DNA of 64,000 nucleotides from Stromatinia cepivora (taxonomy: Eukaryota > Ascomycota > Leotiomycetes > Helotiales > Sclerotiniaceae). Location of the stretch: the NCBI GenBank assembly GCA_014898415.1, contig RCTD01000010.1, positions 310,001-374,000 on the forward strand, in the 5' to 3' direction. Position 1 is the first letter of the stretch, and the number at the start of each line of letters is the position of its first letter. The notes beneath the pieces are model-generated. The model made no database searches. It was not told the origin of the DNA and worked only from the letters and a program-made list of their open reading frames with translations. Both the position numbers and the translations under genes were made by a program. This document shows positions 35,899 to 48,800 of the stretch, piece by piece.

Positions 35899-36631
35899 GG
35901 GAGCCTACATAGATATGTATCAATATATAAGATATCCAATACTACACACCTTCACAATTTAAATTAACACTTCATGATTCCAATCTGAATGACTTTGACT
36001 TTACTCTTGCCCGTGTGATCACGTGAACCTCAGCACATTTCTTCACGCGAAAACATATCAACAGTGACCATTTGAACAGCTCGCCGAGGTAGGGCAAAAC
36101 GTTACATCCATTTCCTGTCGCGTTTCTTTATCAAACAAAATCTATAGGACAGCAGACAACTTATCGAAAGTGGGGGTAAGTGATCATCGCTGCACCCCTC
36201 GATCCAAGCATTTTCATCCAATCAACACAAATATTGAGTTGCACTACATACTATTTGCCGGCCAACATGCATAATTTATATTTTCTTGAACAAGTCATTC
36301 GCTCCTCCTGGGTCAATGATTGCCGATGTTTACTTTGTGCATTTGGAAGAGTACATTACTTACCTACAGGCGCTGTCGAGAAAATTCGTGGCATATTCTC
36401 TGAAAGTCTTCGAACGTATATTTCACGATCTTCGCGAATTGATGGTGGTGAATTATGACGACAAATGAGTATATGGAACGTGTGTCATAAGAACTAGAGT
36501 TACGCATTATTCGAAAAGCTTCAGTGATTTTACTAGGTGGCTTCAATTAATCTCACTCTCTCAATCTCTTATTATTGTGCTTCGTACTTCTCACTTCATT
36601 ACAACATACAACGCAAAAATACCACCTAAAG
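35899..36631. promoter_or_regulatory. SEN2 3' flank and MFS transporter upstream region
   Basis: No gene. A palindromic TCACGTGA lies at 36019-36026, about 610 bases before the transporter start. This word is bound by bHLH factors in fungi, but its role here is unknown. The frames at 36180-36458 and 36286-36468 have no recognised motif. Confidence 0.4.
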
Positions 36632-39190
36632 ATGGCAGACCCAAAACCAGCAGAAACAAATACTTCCCCAGAAATACAGAAACCAGACACCTCCTCAACT
36701 CAACAGCACATCCACGAACGAGATAAACCATCCACCCAAATCAAAACCGTACAAAACGTCGCCCTCGCCGATGCGACAGCGAAACAAAAACCTAGTCTAT
36801 GGACTTGGCGCATGGGTCAACTCTACCTAATTCTCCTTCTCGTAACACTCAATGCTGCTGTTAATGGTTATGATGGTAGTGTAATGGGATCGATTAATTC
36901 GTACGCGCAGTATAGGAGTTATTTTGGGTTTTCGCTCACAGAGGGAACGCCGGCTACGGGGATTGTTTATGCGATTTTTACTATTGGGAGTAAGGTTTAT
37001 CCACGATAGTGTTTGTTCTTTGGTTTTTTGGGAAGTTTGATTTGGAGATTTGGAGGCTTTGACTGACTTCTGCTATCTGCAGATTTGGTGGGAGCGGGCT
37101 TTGCGGGTCCGGCTGCTGATGTACGTTTTTGTCAATTTATGATCATTCTCTTGTTATTCTCCTTTGAAGAACACAGTGGGGACTTTGAGGTTTCAATTAT
37201 TGACAAAGCGACAGTGGAAAGGAAGACGATGGGGTATGTTCTTAGGTGCGGGTGTTATTATTGTGGGGGCGATTGTGCAGGCTACGAGTCAGAATTTGGC
37301 GGCTTTTATGATTGGCAGGTTTTTGCTTGGTATGCACTCCTTATAAATCGTTGTGTCGGGCAGTGGAGATGCGACGTGCTAATCAAACAGGCGTTGGTGC
37401 TGCAATGGGTCCTAGTTCGGCATTACCTTAGTTAGTAATCTCCAAAGACAAGAAAGGGGGAATGAACAAAAATGTTGATCATTTTTAGCGTAAGCGAAAT
37501 GGCACATCCATCATTTCGTGGTGCTATGACAGGTGTTTACACTACGTTCTATTTCGTGGGTGCAATACCTGGAACCTTCAGTTAGTCATTCCTACCTCTT
37601 CCTTCAAGCGAGATATGTATTGAAGATGTATAGTACCATATGGCACGAGCTATATCAATGGATCGCAAGCTTGGAGAGTTCCTTTATGGCTACAGATGAT
37701 GTTTTCTGGCGTCGTGTTTATCTCGGTTTTGTTCTTGCCGGAGGTATGTGCTTTGTTTGATTTGAAGTTCGAAGCACTGGAATCAATGAATGATTATGCT
37801 AATGAGACTCCCAGAGCCCGAGATGGCTGATTGCAAACGATCGACACGAGGCAGCTCTTGATATTATGGCGAAATACCACGGGGAAGGTAACTTCACAAG
37901 TTCACCAAACCATGAGAACAACATTAATTCTAGGCTTTCCCACAGGCAACCGTCATTCCCCCTTAGTGCAACTAGAACTTCGCGAAATGATGGAAGAGAT
38001 ATCGAAAACAGGTGCTGACAAACGATGGTGGGATTTTAGAGAACTATTCGACTCGAGGGAAGTTAGATATCGAACTATGTTGACTTGTGCTATTGCTTTG
38101 TTTGGACAGTGGACTGGTAATGGTATGTTTGCTATCTACTATCCTGCTATAGCTTTCTGCAAAGTGCATGACAGAAAATGGTTTTTGATGACTGATATTT
38201 GAGCAGGTCCGGTTAGTTACTACTATCCACAAATGCTAGCAGGTGCAGGAATTGAGAATAACCATACACAATTACTCTTGGTAAGTATCCAATCCAATAT
38301 CTAGCAAAGAACCTCACCCTAAGGAAAACCAGCAAGGAATGCAATCCGTGCTCTCCTTCGCCGGGGCCCTCATAGGAGCAGCCTACACCGACCACTGGGG
38401 CCGACGCCCTCAACTCCTCATCTCCACCTCCATCATCTCTCTCCTCTTCCTCATAATCCTAATTCTCAATGCTCTCAATACCACCACTTCTCCTAGCACT
38501 CACCTCACCGTGGCCAAATCAGCCGCTACATCCAACGCCGAAATCGCCATGATATTCCTATTCAGTTTCGTGTTCGCAGTGGGTTGGACACCCTTGCAGG
38601 GACTTTATGCTGTGGAGGTACTCAAATATGAGAGTAGAGCTAAGGGGATGGCGCTTTATACTTTGGTGGGGAATGTGGCGGGTTTTTATAATACTTTTGT
38701 TACCGGAATTGCGTTTTCGAGGGCCGGGTGGAAGTATTATTATTTGTGGGTTTTTCTTTTTGATTTTGGGGTTTGGATATGGGAGAGGTGCTAATGCATT
38801 CGTGGTGTAGATTTATCTTCTGGGATTTGTTGGAAGTGGTTTTCATATATGTGAGCTCGTTCCCTCCTTCATTTTCCCCTCCAAATTCAAGTATCAAATC
38901 AACTAACCTAACACTACCCTACAGTTCTTCTTCGTAGAAACAAAAGGCAGAACAGTAACTTTTCCCCTTTTTCCTATTTCTCACCTCATTTATTCCATTC
39001 ATCCTATCCACCCCACTCATACATCAATACAAAGAATAAACTAACCCACAACCCAAAGCTCGAAGAACTAACCGAAATTTTCAACGCCGCAAAACCAGTC
39101 AAATACTCATTGCGAAAATCAGAAGTGGTGATTCATGGAAACGAAGGCGTAACTGAAGTTTTTGAAAAGGAAAAGGAGAATTTGGGTTGA
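36632..39190 (+). CDS. MFS sugar transporter (lactose permease-like)
   Basis: Thirteen exons: 36632-36989, 37083-37120, 37215-37329, 37391-37430, 37489-37580, 37634-37743, 37815-37887, 37946-38122, 38207-38280, 38333-38745, 38811-38850, 38925-38954 and 39059-39190. Phases are consistent throughout and give 563 residues. The sugar-porter hallmarks appear at successive joins: NGYDGSVMGSINS (helix 1), GPAADWKGRRWGMF (loop 2-3), LPYVSEMAHPSFRGAMTGVY, PESPRWLIANDRHEAA (PESPR box), YYYPQMLAGAGI, DHWGRRPQLL, YAVEVLKYESRAKG and FFFVETKGRTLEEL near the end. Twelve membrane helices are expected. These carriers import mono- or disaccharides by proton symport at the plasma membrane; the substrate cannot be read from sequence. 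The hydrophilic 60-residue N-terminus is cytoplasmic. Introns are 54-104 bases, and I found no disruptive mutations. Confidence 0.9.
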
Positions 39191-40314
39191 GGTGATGTGT
39201 GCATGGTGTTTGTGATGCATTCGGGTCCGGCGATTAATATCGTGGATTGGATTTGAGGTTAGAGACTATGGAAGGTTGGGGTATGGTTAGTAGTTATTTG
39301 GGAATATGGTATTTAGGTTTAATCTTGTTGGTGTAAAATTTGGATATGTTGGGAGTTTTATGAATAAAAGTTGAAACGTGCCTAGTATTAGCTAAAGCCC
39401 TCCAGCAAGCTTTTCTATTCCCTGGGAATGCGTTGGGGTAGTCGTTGAGGTGATTTCGAATATATGTGCACTGAGATTTCGAATCATATGGATTATATGC
39501 TGTGTTTGCATGTCCTGTTGATATGCTTAATGTCCCGCTATTAGATGGATTATAGGCTAGAGATCCCAAATAAATTATAATCTCTTCACACTGAAGTTCA
39601 TAGAAATTAGTGTTTACGAAAGTGAACCAACTACACTCCAGCATACTGTCATCAGTATGGATGATCAACTTATCTTTGAAGCTTTAGTTAAGCCTGCCGA
39701 CGAATCCAAAAACTATAGCACTGAAGTTTCAAGATTTCTGTATTGGGGCGCACAACTGGACCTGGTAGTCTCGTATTGAAAGCTTGAGAGATGAGGTAAA
39801 TATGCATTCGTATGTTAAGTCCCTCAAATCAGTCCCAAGTGTAACATCTACTTGAATGAGCATATGAATAACATCATATTATCACTAAAGATTGGTGCAA
39901 GATATGCTATTCGCATTCTCATTTTTATCGTTTTTCTTAAAAGTGCGCACCCTTTTCTGAATGGTATGCCCGCTACTTTCCAAGCTTGTCAGGATGTGTT
40001 GTTGACGTTGGCATTGCTTCCTGTTGTCACACAACATACATTGATTGATCACTTGATCGGGTTCTTGCATTTCTGAACCGAATACAGTAACTACAAATAA
40101 GATTAATCAGGCATACAATGAATGAATAACTCTCAAAACAACTACCCAAATCCAACAGGTCTCATACGACTTTGCTCGATAGATTTATCACTGCATCTTT
40201 GTATCTTTCAACCCTTTCTAGTACTACGAAAAGACATGAGATTTGAGTGGGGCACATACACCAGCTTTATCGAGGCATGTAAATCCGATCCATGCCTAAG
40301 CTGGCTCTTTAGAG
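39191..40314. other. Non-coding stretch
   Basis: No gene seen. Frames at 39294-39668 (minus) and 39852-40076 are short and unrecognised. Confidence 0.4.
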
Positions 40315-41393
40315 ATGAAAATCACAATCAATTATCCCCGCCTCCACCTCCCCGCTACCTGACAAATATGACGGTCGCATCAACCAAGAAAACAATGCAG
40401 TTTCCGAAGATTCCTTATTCGATATTGCCGCTCTCCATCAGACCGCAACGGCCAAGCCCAACACATTCCCTCAATTCACCATGTTGCCCTTCGAGCTCCG
40501 TACCAAAATATGGGACTGCGCATGTCAAAATCCTCGCATCGTGTCCAATTTTTTGTCGCCGGACCCAATACAATGAACCAAGAATGATGCCTATACCATC
40601 AACAATTATCCCACCGATTCTTCGCGTCTGCACCGAGTCCCGTGGCCATACTCTCAAGCACTATTACACTCCTTATCATTGCCAAGTAGCGGGCGTCAAT
40701 TTTCAAGAGGGGGGGTTCTATGTCAATTCAAAACTCGATACCATATACATTACGACTCCGGATCCGCAATTGTCTCGGGATCTTGGTTCAAGGATACGCC
40801 GCTTACATTTCGTGCGAGTTATAGGATAGTTCCTTTCCGTTTGTGACCTTTTGGATTAAATTCTTGGTGGAAATGATTTATCGCAGTTGGATGCAGATGG
40901 AAATAGGATGCCGAGTCCAGGGATCAAAAAGGCACGAAGAGAATTGAGACATGTGGCTTTGAACCCGAGCATTATATGGTTGCATAATCAATCGATGAAA
41001 ACTGCTTCAATGAAACTTTATGAGTATGAGGGGCTAGAAAACATATCGTTTTGTATTGAAGAAGACGTGTGGAAAAAATTGGATTTCAGAAGTAAGGTGA
41101 ACCTACATGTTAATTAGGTATTTGGATTTGGTGAGCGTATGAGACAATTTCGGGACTGTGTGGAATCATACGAGGCTGCATTTGGCAAGATATATCGCGA
41201 GGGCGAAGATTTTGATTTCTGGAACCAGAGAGAGTTTGATTCCTGGGAGGAAAGATTAGAATGGATCAGAAGTAATCCAGAAAGACTTATCAGGGACAGT
41301 TGGGGTTGGGCAAACAAAGGATCGGATAGCGCACACGGATGGAAATGTATACCTAATGTGGGATTTGGTGTTATTGGAAATGCGATAGTGTAG
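40315..41393 (+). pseudogene. Broken 2EXR-domain gene, third copy
   Basis: The 2EXR signature FPQFTMLPFELRTKIWDCAC, followed by an NPRIV strand, lies near 40468-40545 in one frame. A frameshift near 40555-40575 is needed to reach STIIPPILRVCTESRGHTLK and QEGGFYVNSKLDTIYITT in another frame. A plausible intron ends with GATTTATCGCAG just before 40887. The frame then continues (RRELRHVALNPSIIW) but meets an in-frame TAG at 41115-41117, after which the same frame stays open to 41393 (RQFRDCVESYEAAFGKIY, ending GVIGNAIV). It belongs to the same family as 4888-6228, with different details. A 21-base GT-AG stretch covers the TAG but is too short for an intron. The start is not identifiable. Confidence 0.7.
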
Positions 41394-41985
41394 CTTCGTA
41401 TAGAGGTTATGGATCTAGAGATATTCACAACATTTTGTTCCTATCGGCTTCCTCAAGTGTTATAAAGGGAGTTAGAGGTCTAGATAATAACTTTAGGCTT
41501 TAACCTGCAGAGATAGTCAAAGAATGATAAGCTACGCTCGCTAAGCAGAGTGCTACTTTTTAGCTAAACTTCACGTAGACCCGGGGAAGGAAAGGGGAGG
41601 GGGAGGAGATGGGAGTAAAGAGATTGGGACGAGGGGATGGTAATGGAGTAAGCGACTATGTGAGGTTTGGCATACCGCTTTTAGAAGGTATCACAAATGC
41701 AGACTCACAGAGTGTTTGCGTAGTTTATATTTTACTTGAGGTTGATAAAATTAATGATTAGATGCATAAACCAATGATACGAAAGAAAATTACAAGCACT
41801 GAAATATCAAATAGACGTCATAACAGGAATACCGTCCCAAATGCGAGATGTATAAAGATTAACTATAATCTTGTACGGTGCAAAACTCATTAAGAGAGCA
41901 GACGAATATGTTTTCCGCTTCATTGTACGAACATGATTCCTCGCGCCTCCGTCTCAAATCCCGAGCCCGTCACATTCAAACCTCA
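41394..41985. other. Non-coding stretch
   Basis: Contains a purine-rich patch (about 41580-41640). No gene or confirmed repeat. Confidence 0.4.
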
Positions 41986-44900
41986 TCATATAACAATATG
42001 CGCAGATAACCTTTCCCTCCTTTTCTCCTCCATTAAATCCGGCGTAAACCCATTAACTGTCGCTCGTCTCATTCTTCCCCTCTCGTCCTCGCTAGCATCC
42101 ACTTTTGTCCGTTCTGGCGAACTTCTAAGGAATCCATCTTGATCATACAATCCCAAACTCTCCGGACTATCTCTACCTTTATCCCAATCACTATCCAACG
42201 CGTTCTCTTTATCTCTTGTTGGACTCCTACTTAATCTCTCTTTTGCCACATTTACAGCTTGGCTCCAGCCCCACTTTGGTGGTGTTTGTGGACTGGGATG
42301 TTCCATTTTACTTTCTCGGCGGGTTGTTTTCGTGAGTGATTTGATCATTGCGTCGGACCATCGCGTTTCTTTGTTGTCTTTGCTGGCTTTTACTTCTTTT
42401 TCTACATTTGCGCTTGTTTTTGACAACGATAAGGGTTCAATAATCTGCTCATCTTCCTCCTGATAATCCATCATATACCCGATTCCTCCATCAGGAAGAA
42501 TAGTAAGATTTGTCAATGATAATTTTTTCTCCTTGACATTTAACCCATGCCTCCCCATCGCCACCGGACTACTTCCCCTAGTGCTTTCACCTCTACTTCC
42601 TCCACGACTTGCATTTATATCCTCGAGTATCTCTTGCAAATTCCCGTAATTAGGATTCATTAAATCACTCCTAGATTGCCGTCTTTCACCAATGCTATTG
42701 ATACTGGTACTTGAATCATTGCCTTGCGGGAAATAAGAGCTAGAATATGCAGAATAAGAATTTGGATAGAGCATACTGAGAGAAGATCGATGGTTTGGGA
42801 CAGGTGCACCATCGATAGGTGAGCCGATTGAGAGGTAGAAACGAGATGCACGGCTCATGCGGCGACGATCACCCCAATCCAGACCAATTCCAGGCACCAT
42901 GGGAGAAGAATCGGTATCTCCGGCACTAATACAAGAAATATCGGAATTCATTCGACGCAAGAGACCAATGCTTGTGGCGATTGAGTCACGCGTGGAGTTT
43001 GGTGTATTGTATGTGAAAGCAGTCATCGCAGAGCTGTAAGAGGCAGATTTGTGCGGTTCAGGACGAGGTCCAGTGAGATGAACAGGAATCGGGAGAGGAT
43101 TGCTGAGAAGAGGAGGAGCCGGTAAGGAGGCGGATGGAATGGTTAAAGGTGATGGAGCCTTGACGCGCGAGAGGGGTCTGGGACCTAGGACTAGTGCATT
43201 ATTGGCAGTGTTCGTGAAGGATTGAGAGAGGCGAGTAGGGCTAGATGGTCTGTTATTGGGGATTCCACTGAAAGATACTCGTTTAGGGCTTGGTGGTCTA
43301 ATATTTGTGACGTTGGTATTTGATAGTCGAGTGAGACTTGATGGGTTGCTAGCTAGTGATGGTGGACGTCCTGATCTCAAAGATTCTAGAACATCCGGGG
43401 GATTATTTCGGTCTCCTTTCCCAATTGCAGGTTCTCGTGAAGGAAGTGCCGGGAAGGATACTAAGGTATCAGTGGGTGTATCGGGGCTTATGATTTCCTC
43501 ATCAATGTTTTGACAATGACGGCGGACCTGAGACTTCATAGCAAGTGACGATCGAGCGTGTTTAAAGAATTCGACTTCAGAATTAATGTTTTCGGCGTAA
43601 TAATTACAAACTGACAAGGTAGGTGAGTATTCCTCTAGGTCTGGCGACTCGGATATGTACCGTTCTACTGGCTTCAAGGATGGAAAATTTAGAATTGGAT
43701 TGAATTTTGAGGACGGTGGCGTCAGGGAGTGCTCTTCTAATTCTGGAAGTGTATGTATCTCCACGGGCTTAAGTGGTGGAATGTTGAAGCTCGGATTGAT
43801 TTTCAGAGGAGGTGGTGTTGTGGATCCTTCACGATTCAAAGATACCTGCCGCGACTCTGGCTTTAAAGACGGTACGGAAATGCTTGGATTGAAAGTAGAC
43901 ACAGATGGTGGCCTTGGCACAAGCGCACTAGATTGTCGACTAGCGAGTGAAGTACACGAAGGACTTGGCTCCACTACACGAAGAGTTGGCCGAGATATTA
44001 TTGTTGTCATGCCAGGGGAGTCACCTTCTGACTCTTCATGGACAACACTAACGCTCGTGGGTCTGGACAAGCCAGATATTCTAACAACGTTAGATCGCTT
44101 ATGACCTTTCCTTTTTGATATAACCTTGTTGGGACTTGCTGAAATAGACCGAGACTGCATAGCCTCTTTGGGTGACCATTGGAACGGATTGCGCTCTGAC
44201 GACTGAGGTGCATGTCGAGGTTCCTTGACTAGTGGCACCAAGTGATTGCCTGAGATATTTTTCAATGGTAAATCCCCATGATTCTCTGGCTCCTCCTTGT
44301 TTCTTCTTGCCCAAAAGTAGCTTTTCTCATATAACGAGGCTGTGGTCCATATATTGTAGTAGATGGAGTAACTTTTGCGCTCTTCACAGAGGAGAAGAAA
44401 GGATCGCTCGTGAGTGATGCTTTTGAGGCAAGTTGCGTTTTTACTGCACTGGCAGAACCTTTCGTGGGAGAAAGATTCATCCGATGTCGCTGTTCAAGCC
44501 TTCGTCCACTTTTACTCGGCGACGTAAGCTGTGCTGGAATAACAAGATCAGGGGTATCGATTCCGCAAAGGCTGTCATCGGATTCTCCAGAAGGTGTTGG
44601 TGATCGCCCTCGTTTCTTAAACGCTCTACCAGCAGTTCGTGGAACTCTTTTTCCTGGACTTGGAGTTCGTGGTGACTGTAGATCCTGATGGGAGTCGTTA
44701 TCTGGCGTAGAACATTCAGGAGCGAGTAAAACCTCCCTGCTTTCTGTGGCTTTGTTTAATGGGGGGCTCGGTAACCTCTGCTTGGGAGGAGATCCTGGAA
44801 ATTTGCCAAGATTGCTCCAACTCCTCCTCACAGATTGTCTATGGGTGTCCCTTAGACGTTGAGATGTCGACTTCAGAATCGAAGATAATTGGTTCTCTGA

Positions 44901-45557
44901 GTTGGATCGGTGCCTGCTGTGTTTCATTCTTGGTTCTCCATCAATAATTGTAATATCCTCTACAGAATCTGAATTTTTGACAGGGGACTTCCTAGAAAAT
45001 GTTCTCTTCGGACGTTGTGGCTCGGAGAGAACATATCCTGGAGGGGCGACACAATTGATACGTATGTTTTTCTCTGACTGAACACGTGGAAGTGGTGCTG
45101 TGGTAGTTTGAACTCTAGATGCCAATGGCCACGAATCTCTAATGCTAGATCTCTGTTTTTGAAAAAGGCTTTTCGGTCCTGATGATCTTTTCGTGCCTGG
45201 CCTGACTATGTTATCATCCTCCTCATCTTCATCCTCATCAATAAAGTTTGTGTGTACCACCGTGCCACGTCGTCGCGGGGCATTCCTAGGCGGTAGATAA
45301 TGGTAAGGAGTCGCGAAAAGAGGAAGGGAATATGGTGATGAATTTGCTCGAACAGCCAAGCTCGTCTCCTTGCCGTCTCCAGCTTCGTTCTCTTGGAGTT
45401 TGACTGCATTTCGATGGTTTCGTTTGACATATGTAACTGCGGTAACTCCAACCACAATCAAAACGATGGTACCGCCAATGGCAATGCCAATAATCCCCCC
45501 AAGTGGTATGGTTGTCGAACCGATCGGAATCTCTGCTCCTATAGACGGAGGAGGCAT
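41986..45557 (-). CDS. Large single-pass membrane protein with disordered cytoplasmic tail
   Basis: Two long frames on the minus strand: 45557-44262 (431 residues) and 44265-41986 (759 residues), overlapping by four bases in different registers. The first starts MPPPSIGAEIP and has one strong membrane helix (TTIPLGGIIGIAIGGTIVLI, near 15-40) followed by basic residues, placing the rest in the cytoplasm. The remainder is Ser/Pro/Arg-rich and largely disordered, with motifs such as PRTPSPGKRVPRTAGRAF and SNPSSLTRLSNTNVTNIRPP. I do not recognise the family. The frames could be one gene with an intron, 44335-44250 (weak GTTATA donor, CTCAG acceptor), which keeps phase and gives 1161 residues. They could also be one gene with a frameshift, or two genes. 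The similar composition on both sides favours one gene. Confidence 0.55.
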
Positions 45558-48500
45558 GTTGAAATATCAATTGTACAAGATAATTAATTGAACGTATCGC
45601 GGAATTTCCAAGCTCTATTCTCGATGCCCTTGCTTCGGTGGTAGAACCTAAATGAACGTGGATAATAAGATCGTAAAGCAAACTTTTCTATCTGTTGGCA
45701 TGATATCTGCACTTGCGATATCAAACTATTGGGGGATTTATTGTAAAGATAGTGTTGGTAGAAAGACGACAGGAAAGAGAAACAACAAACAGATCTTGCC
45801 AAGACGTAGAAGTTGTCATGGTGCTCCTGAGAAGGAATGTGAGAATACATTCCTCCTTGTCGGCGAATTGATATCTCCTGGATATCTAATTGGCATTTGA
45901 ACAATTCTCCCTTACACTACGAGCGATTGGAATGTACCAATATTTCAATATTGACAGCCCTTGAGCCATCAACAGATACATGGTGAAGAAGATTCACGAG
46001 TAATATTATAACAATGATGCCTTCGTAGTTTTCCAATTATTCACGTGAAGTGAGTATACCAAGAGGCAAGCCGGCGATGAAGAAAAAAAGTTGAGGAAGC
46101 GACTTTAGCGATTTACTGGGTTATTTTAGCGACGCTAGGCCATAACTATCATTAGCACCCACCAAATTTTTCATTTGATTTATATTCCCACGCCTGACGT
46201 GTCACACACGAGATATCTTTGGCAACAAATTTTGTAGTCTTCGATGGGATATTCCTAGGGACCAAGCATCTTTTTTATTTCTCAACGATTCATGATCTGC
46301 AACTCTCAGCAAAAGCAAGCGAAATAGCATCGCCATGCCAATCAAGCAATCATTCCTCCACTCAAACCTATTGATCAAAGAAACAACCCGAGTAGAAGTG
46401 TTGCAAGCCAAATCTCGATAAGCAGAGCCTTGTAGAGTAAGGTTTTAGTTATCAGTCGAGTGCATCCATCTGTGGGCATCCACACTCCACACTCTGCTGC
46501 CCCGTCCTGGGAGTGTGTTAAGGAGGCTCTGGGACTGCGTATTGGGTTATTTGGGAGCTACTCACTGCGTCAATATTCCTCTCGCGAGGTACTTGCCACC
46601 GAATTCCGGTAGGATCTATGACTTTGCCAGGGAATTATTGCACTTTTAATAGTGGCGACGAAAATACCAAAACGGCAAGAGGACGCCGCCATAGACAAAG
46701 CCGCCGGTAGTTTTCGTTGACAGGCCCCGGTTTTTGAATGGCATTACACCCTTAGAGTATTGTGGAACGGAGGCTGTTGGAGCTGTTAGCAAATTGCTTG
46801 ATGGGTGGGCATATTGGAAGTCTCACCTGGCTTTTGTGCTTAAGGGTACATTTTTATGGAGTCTTCTGAGCTCATTCTTGAGTTGGAGTGTCAACTTCGA
46901 GTTGGTATTTCCGCCCAGGTAAAAGGCGGACGCGAATGACAGCCTAAGACCGGTCTACATGTATATATCTTATACCTGGTGGTCACTTTTTTTGCCTGTG
47001 CATATCAAGAAAGCGTATATGAAACGCGAACCAGATATATCTTACTGCGGCCTAAACCCGTGTCTCGCCACTTTCAATGGCGAAATGGATGTATTGATTC
47101 ATCAAAGAAATGCACATAATGTCAGATTGAATCCTCTAGTTTAGACTATAGGATACCGTATGTGGAATAGAACTGTGCTGGAGTTATAGCAGTTAGGGAC
47201 GGGCCAAGGTGCCTATCCTTGGTTATTTGCTCTAACAGTTATATCTTCCCAGTGCTTGAAACATCCAAACGCAAAGAACTTGACTTTTATATGCACAATT
47301 TTAGACACACAAAATGACAATCATTTGTTCTCTGCTCAACTATTTCTAACAATAAGACTTTTTCAGGTCATTCGTGCATTCAAAGTGAGTATTCCGTGTT
47401 GGCAATATCTAATATCACTCCATTCATGCCTCATCTTAGGTTCTTTCCTGCTGATTCACTACATCCGCATTTTCCACCACTTGAAAACCATATTACTCCC
47501 CACTTTAACTGCAGAGATTCTAATCTCATTCCTGGAGGAGGTTAGTCGGATAATAAATAATATTTATTATAATAATAATGAAGATATTATTTATTATAAT
47601 AATGGAAGACTTAGTTATATTTAGACTTAATAGGGTAAATCGAATATAATGAATTTGAAATCAGAATAATATATAATAAGGTTTTTATTACTTTTTGTGC
47701 TTGAATTTTCGAAGAATTCTTCAAAGAAAATCTTCATATTTATAGTTTATAATGAAATTCTAGTATATTCTATACTTATAAATAAGATCAATTTAAATCG
47801 AATCTTATAAGATTACTTTATATAATAAAAAGAAATAATAATCAATAATATTTAATCCAGTAAATAAGAAAATTCTATATGCTTCCATTTCATTCTATTC
47901 CATTATAAATCAATTTGATATAATATATAATCGAATTTTCATATGATAATAAAATTTAATAATATATAATAATATTATTAATATATCACGTGATTGTCCG
48001 ATCATTAGTTCGGCTAGTATTATTAAGTTATTTAATAACTTATTAGAGAATCTCATACTCATAAAAGGTCAAGAATGAAAATCTAAGCCTCCACCACATC
48101 TTGGGCTAGCAATTATTTGCAATCAATTATTCACAATCGATAAGATTCAATAGGGTTCTTTCACAGAAGTACCTGCTATTACCATTAAAAATTTACGCAG
48201 GACGGAGTTTACGGCTTATTGCACATCCAGCGCTCTCTCAATTGTGCATTCCACCTTTGTAAACCATTCACCTTGAGTTATTTCTCTTGCCCCACTTCAA
48301 TCAACAGTCCTGCCCAGGAAATACATCTCCTAGAAAAACATAATGAGCACTTCCATGGGGTGGGGAAATTAGTCTTGCATATTGATTGACTGAACTAGAC
48401 TATAGAGGATTAAGCCCCTGGAAACGTATGTGTGCTATTACTTAGTAGTAAAAGAAATAAGTATTGGCTTCTTGTGAGGAGTCATCAATTTCTACCAGGA

Positions 48501-48800
48501 ACCCTCATCCTCAAAGTGCCACCTGAGCTTGTGTCATACAATCAGATCTGGTTTACCGGAGGCTGGTAAATAAACGGAACGAAAAGAAAAGTGTCCTTGT
48601 ATATCTCCATTGACTACTACCAGAATCGGATATCAAAGACTTGGTATCGTCATTTCTAGTGGATAGCATGAAAAGAAAGACAGACGTATGATAAAGCATC
48701 GCCACCGAATTCCCCAGTGCCCCCACCGCATATCATGAATATCATGCTAAGTCACCGCGAAAACAGTCCCATCTCCCAGCGCAAATTTGACCTCCCTTTT
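45558..48800. other. Non-coding stretch, AT-rich from about 47.5 to 48.0 kb
   Basis: No gene recognised. Frames at 45584-45904, 46202-46411, 46734-46922, 46959-47144 and 47256-47624 have no known motif. The AT-rich part includes palindrome-like ATTATAATAAT words near 47555-47605 and a CACGTGATTGTCCGATCATT segment near 47988. A CACGTG site also lies at 46043. Confidence 0.4.

Noticed and set aside
36019..46046. Repeated CACGTG palindromes in several intergenic regions
   Set aside because: Short and common words at varied distances; not enough to claim a shared regulon.
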